From assembly GCA_026785815.1 (NCBI GenBank), contig JAJAZH010000194.1, positions 1 through 10,824 on the forward strand: a DNA stretch of 10,824 nt, read 5' to 3'. The notes beneath the pieces were generated by a model, which worked only from the letters and a program-made list of their open reading frames with translations, searched no databases and was not told the DNA's origin. Origin of the DNA: Ramlibacter sp. (GTDB taxonomy: Bacteria > Pseudomonadota > Gammaproteobacteria > Burkholderiales > Burkholderiaceae_C). Positions 6,711 through 10,824 of this stretch are shown one piece after another. Each line of letters opens with the position of its first letter. Position 1 is the first letter of the stretch. Position numbers and translations under genes: made by a program.

Positions 6711-6992
6711 ATGAAGCACTGGATTCTCATCGCCGCGCTCGCGTGCGCCGCGCCCGTCTGGGCCGCCCCGGAATGGACCCGCGCCGTCATCGTCAAGGTC
6801 GACCCGGCACGGTCGCGCATCACGCTCAAGCACGAGCGCATCAAGAGCATCGACATGGACGCGATGACCATGCCGTTCGACGTCGCCGCCGGCGTGAAGC
6901 TGGCCCGCCTCAAGAAGGGCGACAAGGTCCGCTTCACAGTGGCCGGCCAGGGTGAACGATTGCTGGTCGACGCGCTGGAACCTGCCCGGTGA
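6711..6992 (+). CDS. Small exported CusF-like copper-binding protein
   Basis: 93 residues. An N-terminal signal peptide, MKHWILIAALACAAPVWA, is likely cut after A18, placing a domain of about 75 residues in the periplasm. The fold resembles CusF (CusF_Ec family): VIVKVDPARSRITLKH forms the first strands, followed by IKSIDMDAMTMPF, and the LKKGDKVRFTV segment near the end is typical. CusF binds Cu(I)/Ag(I) with a His, two Met and a capping Trp. Here the equivalents are H41, M52 and M54, and the Trp position is M49, giving a His-plus-three-Met set. CusF delivers copper to the CusCBA efflux pump, but no efflux or copper oxidase gene is in view. The Cys at 12 lies in the hydrophobic core and does not fit a lipobox well. 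The stop is 25 bases before the mutS start, suggesting co-transcription. Function is inferred from the motif. Confidence 0.82.
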   Translation: MKHWILIAALACAAPVWAAPEWTRAVIVKVDPARSRITLKHERIKSIDMDAMTMPFDVAAGVKLARLKKGDKVRFTVAGQGERLLVDALEPAR

Positions 6993-7006
6993 GCTGTGGC
7001 TCGCTC

Positions 7007-7012
7007 AAGGGG
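7007..7012 (+). promoter_or_regulatory. Ribosome binding site deciding the mutS start
   Basis: AAGGGG lies 5 bases before ATG 7018. An in-frame ATG at 6952 would overlap the copper-binding gene by 41 bases and add 22 residues unlike MutS, so 7018 is preferred. Confidence 0.6.
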
Positions 7013-7017
7013 CGCTG

Positions 7018-9657
7018 ATGCGGCCGGAGCAATCGCGACCCCCGGTGGTGGATGACGCGGCCGGCTCGAAGGTCGCAGTGCCGCCGCAGCACACGCCGAT
7101 GATGCAGCAGTACCTCGCGCTGAAAGCCGATTTCGAGGGCACGCTGCTGTTCTACCGGATGGGCGACTTCTACGAGCTGTTCTACGGCGACGCGGAGAAG
7201 GCGGCGCGGCTGCTGGACATCACGCTGACGCGGCGCGGCAATTCGGCCGGCGAGCCGGTGGCGATGGCGGGCGTGCCGTTCCACTCGGTCGACGGTTACC
7301 TGGCGCGGCTGCTCAAGCTCGGCGAATCGGTGGCGATCTGCGAGCAGGTGGGCGAGGTCGGCGCCAGCAAAGGCCCGGTCGAGCGCAAGGTGGTGCGGGT
7401 GGTCACGCCGGGAACCCTGACCGATACCGAGCTGCTGAACGACAAGAGCGAAGCGGTTCTGCTCGCCGTCCATCAGGGCGCGCGCCATCGGCTCGGCCTG
7501 GCGTGGCTGAGCGTCACCCAGGGCGCCTTGCAGCTGGCGGAATGCGCGGCCGACGAACTGGAGAGCTGGATCGCGCGCATCGGACCGAACGAAGTCCTGT
7601 ACAGCACCGACGTCACACCGGCATTCGAAGCCCGGATCAAGGCGTTGCGCTTCTCGGCCTCGCTGTCGCTGGCGCAGCGGCCGCAATGGCAGTTCGATTC
7701 CGGCCTCGGCTTGCGCAAGCTGCTGGAGCAGCTCAACTCCGCGACGCTGACGGCCTGGGGCGCCGACGCGCTGGAGCAGGCCCACGGCGCCGCGGCCGCC
7801 CTGCTCGCTTACGCGGAACACACCCAGGGCCGGGCCCTGACCCATGTGCGCAGCCTGCAGGTGCAGCGCGACGACGAGCTGATCGACCTGCCGATCGCGA
7901 CCCGCCGAAACCTGGAGCTGCTGCAAACCTTGCGCGGCGAAGATTCGCCGACCTTGTTTTCGCTGCTGGACACGTGCATGACCGGGATGGGCAGCCGCAT
8001 GCTCAAGTGCTGGCTGCTGGAGCCGCGCCGCGACCGGAGCCAGGCGCAGCAGCGGCTGGAAGCCATTGGCGTGCTGCGCGAGAAGCTGTGGCAGCCGCTG
8101 CGCGAACGGCTCAAGGGCAGCAGCGATGTCGAGCGGATCACGGCGCGAATCGCGTTGCGCCAGGTCCGTCCGCGCGAGCTGGTCGGCTTGCGCTACGCGC
8201 TTGCGACATCGGCGCAGCTGGCGCCGGGGCTGGACGGCCTGCCGGGGTTGCTGGCCGGCATCGCCGAGCGCCTGACGCCGCCCGAGGGTTGCGCCGCGCT
8301 GCTGCAGCGCGCGCTGCAGGAGGAGCCCGCAGCGATGCTGCGCGAGGGCGGCGTGATCGGCATCGGCTACGACGCCGAACTCGACGAGCTGCGCGCGATC
8401 CAGGACAACTGCGACGGCTTCCTGCTCGACCTGGAAGCGCGCGAGCGGGCCCGCACCGGCATCCCAAACCTGCGGGTGCAGTTCAACAAGGTGCACGGCT
8501 TCTACATCGAGGTGACGCAGGGCCAGGCGGCCAAGGTGCCACCGGACTACCGACGGCGCCAGACGCTGAAGAACGCCGAGCGCTTCATCACGCCGGAACT
8601 CAAAACCTTCGAGGACAAGGCGCTGTCGGCGCAGGAGCGTGGTCTGGCGCGCGAGAAGTTCCTGTACGAACAGCTGCTGGACCAGCTCCAGCCGTACGTG
8701 CCGCAACTGACGCAGCTGGCGCGCGCCTTCGCCGCGCTGGACGTGCTGTGCGCGCTGGCCGAACGGTCGCTGACGCTGGCGTGGTGCCAGCCGCAGTTTA
8801 TGAAGGAGCCAGGCATCGAGATCGAAAAGGGCCGCCATCCGGTGGTGGAGAGCCGGCTCGCAGAAACCTCCAGCGGCGCCTTCATCCCCAATGACACCTG
8901 GCTCGGCCCGAAGCAGCGGATGCAAATCATCACCGGCCCCAACATGGGCGGAAAATCGACCTACATGCGGCAGGTCGCGCTGATCTGCCTGCTGGCCTCG
9001 GTCGGCTCGTACGTGCCGGCGCAGGCCTGCCGGATCGGCCCGCTGGACGCGATCCACACCCGCATCGGCGCCGCCGACGACCTGGCCAACGCCCAATCGA
9101 CCTTCATGATGGAGATGACCGAGGCCGCGCAGATCCTGCACGGCGCCACAGCGCAGAGCCTGGTGCTGATGGACGAGATCGGCCGCGGCACCTCCACCTT
9201 CGACGGGCTGGCGCTGGCGTCGGGCATCGCGGCGCACCTGCACGACAGGTGCCAGGCCTTTACGCTGTTCGCGACCCACTATTTCGAGCTGACCGATTTT
9301 CCGGCCCGGCATCACTGCGCGCTCAACATGCACGTGAGCGCGGCCGAGTCGGGGGCCGACATCGTGTTCCTGCACGAAATCCAGCCGGGACCGGCCAGCC
9401 GCAGCTACGGCATCCAGGTGGCACGGCTGGCGGGCATGCCGGCCGCGGTCGTGACCCACGCCCGCCATGCGCTCGCGGCGCTCGAAACCCAGCAGGAACG
9501 CAGCCGTGAGCAGGTAGACTTGTTTGCTCGACCGCCGCCATCGGAGACTCCCGCCCCCAGCGCCGTCGAGGCCGCGCTGTCGGCACTGGATCCGGATGCG
9601 CTCAGCCCGCGGGAAGCGCTCGACGCCTTGTACCAATTGAAAAAGCTCAAAACATGA
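7018..9657 (+). CDS. mutS: DNA mismatch repair protein MutS
   Basis: 879 residues. This ATPase recognises base mismatches and small loops and recruits MutL. A variable leader of about 24 residues precedes HTPMMQQYLALKA. The mismatch-reading motif is complete: GDFYELF, with F51 and E53 matching E. coli F36 and E38. Connector, lever and clamp regions follow (about 145-590), including FNKVHGFYIEV in the clamp. The ATPase has Walker A GPNMGGKST (640-648), the ANAQSTFMMEMTE segment, Walker B LVLMDEIGRGTS with D719 and E720, and the ATHYFELTD segment. A sliding-clamp-binding motif QVDLF (832-836) is followed by a C-terminal helical piece ending LYQLKKLKT, the expected oligomerisation region. Length and motifs are normal, so it should be functional. 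It follows the copper-binding gene by 25 bases, and the protease gene starts 28 bases after its stop. The opposite strand is open almost end to end, a GC-rich artefact. Confidence 0.98.
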   Translation: MRPEQSRPPVVDDAAGSKVAVPPQHTPMMQQYLALKADFEGTLLFYRMGDFYELFYGDAEKAARLLDITLTRRGNSAGEPVAMAGVPFHSVDGYLARLLKLGESVAICEQVGEVGASKGPVERKVVRVVTPGTLTDTELLNDKSEAVLLAVHQGARHRLGLAWLSVTQGALQLAECAADELESWIARIGPNEVLYSTDVTPAFEARIKALRFSASLSLAQRPQWQFDSGLGLRKLLEQLNSATLTAWGADALEQAHGAAAALLAYAEHTQGRALTHVRSLQVQRDDELIDLPIATRRNLELLQTLRGEDSPTLFSLLDTCMTGMGSRMLKCWLLEPRRDRSQAQQRLEAIGVLREKLWQPLRERLKGSSDVERITARIALRQVRPRELVGLRYALATSAQLAPGLDGLPGLLAGIAERLTPPEGCAALLQRALQEEPAAMLREGGVIGIGYDAELDELRAIQDNCDGFLLDLEARERARTGIPNLRVQFNKVHGFYIEVTQGQAAKVPPDYRRRQTLKNAERFITPELKTFEDKALSAQERGLAREKFLYEQLLDQLQPYVPQLTQLARAFAALDVLCALAERSLTLAWCQPQFMKEPGIEIEKGRHPVVESRLAETSSGAFIPNDTWLGPKQRMQIITGPNMGGKSTYMRQVALICLLASVGSYVPAQACRIGPLDAIHTRIGAADDLANAQSTFMMEMTEAAQILHGATAQSLVLMDEIGRGTSTFDGLALASGIAAHLHDRCQAFTLFATHYFELTDFPARHHCALNMHVSAAESGADIVFLHEIQPGPASRSYGIQVARLAGMPAAVVTHARHALAALETQQERSREQVDLFARPPPSETPAPSAVEAALSALDPDALSPREALDALYQLKKLKT

Positions 9658-9685
9658 TCCACGCTCACCGGCCGGACCCAAGAAC

Positions 9686-10513
9686 ATGACCTACGGCGTC
9701 GGCATCAAGCTCAACGCCGGACTGGTGTTCCTGTCCGACTCCCGCACCAACGCGGGTGTCGACAACATCAGCACCTTCCGCAAGATGATCGTGTACGAGA
9801 AGCCGGGCGACCGCTTCATGGTGCTGCTGTCGTCCGGTAACCTGAGCATCTCGCAATCGGTGCGCGAGATCCTGCAGGTGGAGCAACTCAAGGAATCCGA
9901 CGAGAGCGCGCCGATCACCATCTGGAATGCGAAAAGCATGTTCGATGCGGCCCGGGTACTGGGCCAGGCGGTGCGTCATGTCCACGACCGTGACGCCAAG
10001 GCGCTGGAATACGCCGGTGTCGAGTTCAACGTCTCGCTGATTTTCGGCGGCCAGATCCACGGCGAGAGCATGCGGTTGTTCCATGTCTACTCGGCCGGCA
10101 ACTTCATCGAAGCCACCGCCGAGACGCCCTATTTCCAGATCGGCGAATCGAAGTACGGCAAGCCGGTGCTGGACCGGGTGATCACGCCCGACACGCCGCT
10201 GGGCGCGGCGGCCAAGTGCGCGCTGGTGTCGATGGATTCGACGATGAAGTCCAACCTGTCGGTCGGCACGCCACTGGACCTGGTGGTGTACGAGGCCGAT
10301 CGGCTCCAGACCGACCGGATCGTGTGCTTGGACATGAACAATCCGTATTACCGGATGCTGCACACCTTCTGGGGCCAGAAGCTGCGCGAAGCGTTCGAGG
10401 ACCTCGAGGACCCGGTCTGGGACGATGCCCACACCGACACGCCGCTGAAGGTCGACAACGGCAGCAGCAAGCCGCTCAAGAAGATCTCGCGGCCGGAAGA
10501 ACGCTTGATTTGA
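9686..10513 (+). CDS. Anbu-type proteasome-like protease (bacterial proteasome homologue)
   Basis: 275 residues. The Anbu family resembles proteasome beta subunits and assembles into rings or helical forms; natural substrates are not established. The start is fixed by the N-terminus: MTYGVGI puts Thr directly after the initiator Met, so Met removal exposes the catalytic Thr1. SDSRTNAGVDN follows with Asp17 (after Met removal), and FRKM carries the expected active-site Lys near position 32. LLSSGNLS and LIFGGQIHGE are typical core strands; PLGAAAKCALVSMDSTMKSNLSVG is typical of the second half but shown here only by its ends, PLGAAAK and SNLSVG. The C-terminus has an acidic patch and then a basic, Ser-rich tail of about 20 residues. 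The gene follows mutS by 28 bases with only a weak AAGA ribosome site. The ATP-grasp, alpha-E and transglutaminase-like genes often linked to Anbu are not in view. HslV is excluded by length and sequence style. Confidence 0.88.
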   Translation: MTYGVGIKLNAGLVFLSDSRTNAGVDNISTFRKMIVYEKPGDRFMVLLSSGNLSISQSVREILQVEQLKESDESAPITIWNAKSMFDAARVLGQAVRHVHDRDAKALEYAGVEFNVSLIFGGQIHGESMRLFHVYSAGNFIEATAETPYFQIGESKYGKPVLDRVITPDTPLGAAAKCALVSMDSTMKSNLSVGTPLDLVVYEADRLQTDRIVCLDMNNPYYRMLHTFWGQKLREAFEDLEDPVWDDAHTDTPLKVDNGSSKPLKKISRPEERLI

Positions 10514-10521
10514 ACAAGAAC

Positions 10522-10609
10522 GTCATTGCCGCGGAGCCTGCCCCCGCGGAGGCGGGGGGCGGGAATCCAGTGCATTCACTTCTGGGTCCCCGCCTGCGCG
10601 GGGATGACG
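10522..10609. repeat. Inverted pair of GC-rich palindromic (REP-like) elements
   Basis: The left element (10522-10570) starts GTCATT and ends GGAATCCAG; inside it a 7-bp stem, CCCCCGC (10541-10547) with GCGGGGG (10552-10558), closes on GGAG. The right element (10582-10609) starts CTGGGT and ends GGATGACG, with arms CCCCGC (10588-10593) and GCGGGG (10598-10603) around CTGC. The elements face each other as an inverted pair. The GTCAT...ATCCA-type ends match the cluster at 382-530, though the arms differ. Both genes flanking it point right, so the hairpins could weaken read-through into the hydrolase gene. Confidence 0.8.
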
Positions 10610-10688
10610 AGCCCAGATTGGTGCTCGGCACCTGCGCGGGGATGACGAGCCCAGATTGGTGCTCGGCACCTGCGCAGGGATGACGAGC
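10593..10688. repeat. 38-bp tandem repeat, 2.5 copies, ending 5 bases before a start codon
   Basis: Copies at 10593-10630 and 10631-10668 are identical over 38 bases. A third, partial copy at 10669-10688 covers the first 20 bases with one change (G to A at 10676). Each copy begins with the right arm of the hairpin element (CCTGCGCGGGGATGACGAGC) and ends GGTGCTCGGCA. Only the first copy keeps the left hairpin arm. Exact identity points to recent duplication, likely by replication slippage. Confidence 0.9.
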
Positions 10689-10693
10689 TCCTG

Positions 10694-10824
10694 ATGTCGC
10701 TCATCGTCTTTTCCCACGGCAACAGTTTTCCTGCCGCGACCTACAACGTGATGTTCAAGAACCTGCGCTCGCGCGGGTTCCTGGTCAAGGCGGTAGAGAA
10801 GTTCGGGCACGACCCGAAGTACCC
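10694..10824 (+). CDS. Alpha/beta hydrolase-like protein, N-terminal fragment (cut by window end)
   Basis: Only 43 codons are present, opening MSLIVFSHGNSFPAATYNVM and continuing through LRSRGFLVKAVEKFGHDPKYP. The SHGNSFPA loop right after the first strand is typical of alpha/beta hydrolases, where it forms part of the oxyanion hole. The nucleophile, acid and histidine would lie beyond the window, so activity and substrate cannot be judged. The ATG at 10694 is preceded by CAGGGATGACGAGCTCCTG, with the nearest purine-rich stretch, CAGGGA (10675-10680), about 13 bases away. The leader is therefore made of repeat sequence and is a weak translation start. It is co-directional with the Anbu gene, 180 bases downstream of its stop. 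Confidence 0.75.
   Translation, partial: MSLIVFSHGNSFPAATYNVMFKNLRSRGFLVKAVEKFGHDPKY

Noticed and set aside
6720..6750. Lipoprotein signal in the copper-binding protein, because of Cys12
   Set aside because: Residues before the Cys (Ala-Leu-Ala) do not fit a lipobox, and a normal cleavage site follows VWA at 16-18.
6952..7017. Upstream ATG for mutS at 6952
   Set aside because: It would overlap the copper-binding gene and add a non-homologous segment; the AAGGGG site supports 7018.
6934..9687. A 917-codon open frame antisense to all of mutS
   Set aside because: It is rich in Arg, Gln, Ala and Leu with no domain, and mirrors mutS codon positions. Such frames are common in high-GC DNA.
10216..10683. 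Plus-strand open frame over the Anbu 3' end and the repeats
   Set aside because: It overlaps the protease out of frame and then reads through the 38-bp repeats; there is no ribosome site or motif.
10593..10688. Possible CRISPR or iteron origin from 38-bp repeats
   Set aside because: The repeats are contiguous and include a decayed hairpin arm; there are no spacers, replication genes or DnaA-like boxes.

Overview
This GC-rich window looks like chromosomal DNA of a betaproteobacterium, most likely Burkholderiales and perhaps Comamonadaceae-like. The placement rests on the protein styles (short EpsC-type CysE, MogA, TrmJ, MutS), on the cysE-trmJ / suhB and mutS / proteasome-like gene groupings, and on AT-poor promoters with TAAAAT-type -10 boxes. 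It was judged by eye, not by a database search. I see no phage, integrase, transposase, CRISPR, tRNA or rRNA sequence.

Left to right: the 3' end of mogA (+) is followed by a cluster of short palindromic repeats (382-530). Then comes a leftward pair, trmJ -> cysE (-). Divergent from it is a gene for a fused SulP transporter-STAS-cyclic-nucleotide-binding protein (+), then suhB (+). Convergent with suhB is an HPP-family membrane protein with two CBS domains (-). Divergent from that is a small exported CusF-like copper-binding protein (+), which runs closely into mutS (+). After mutS come an Anbu-type proteasome-like protease (+), a second palindromic repeat cluster with a 38-bp tandem duplication (10522-10688), and the first 43 codons of an alpha/beta hydrolase-like gene (+) cut by the window end.

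Most of the block is housekeeping: molybdenum cofactor (mogA), cysteine synthesis (cysE), tRNA modification (trmJ), rRNA maturation or inositol phosphatase (suhB) and mismatch repair (mutS). The accessory part consists of the SulP-STAS-CNB gene between trmJ and suhB (a pair that is adjacent and divergent in E. coli), the HPP-CBS gene, the copper-binding gene ahead of mutS and the Anbu protease. Both ligand-sensing membrane proteins (SulP-STAS-CNB and HPP-CBS) carry a cytoplasmic regulatory domain fused to a transport-like membrane domain, and they flank suhB.

I did not find a clearly undescribed multi-gene system. The best second looks are the transporter-sensor fusion and its apparently leaderless promoter, the two repeat clusters (the right one reaches almost to a start codon), a 15-codon leader ORF ahead of the HPP gene, the Trp-to-Met change in the copper protein, and an Anbu gene without its usual partner genes nearby.
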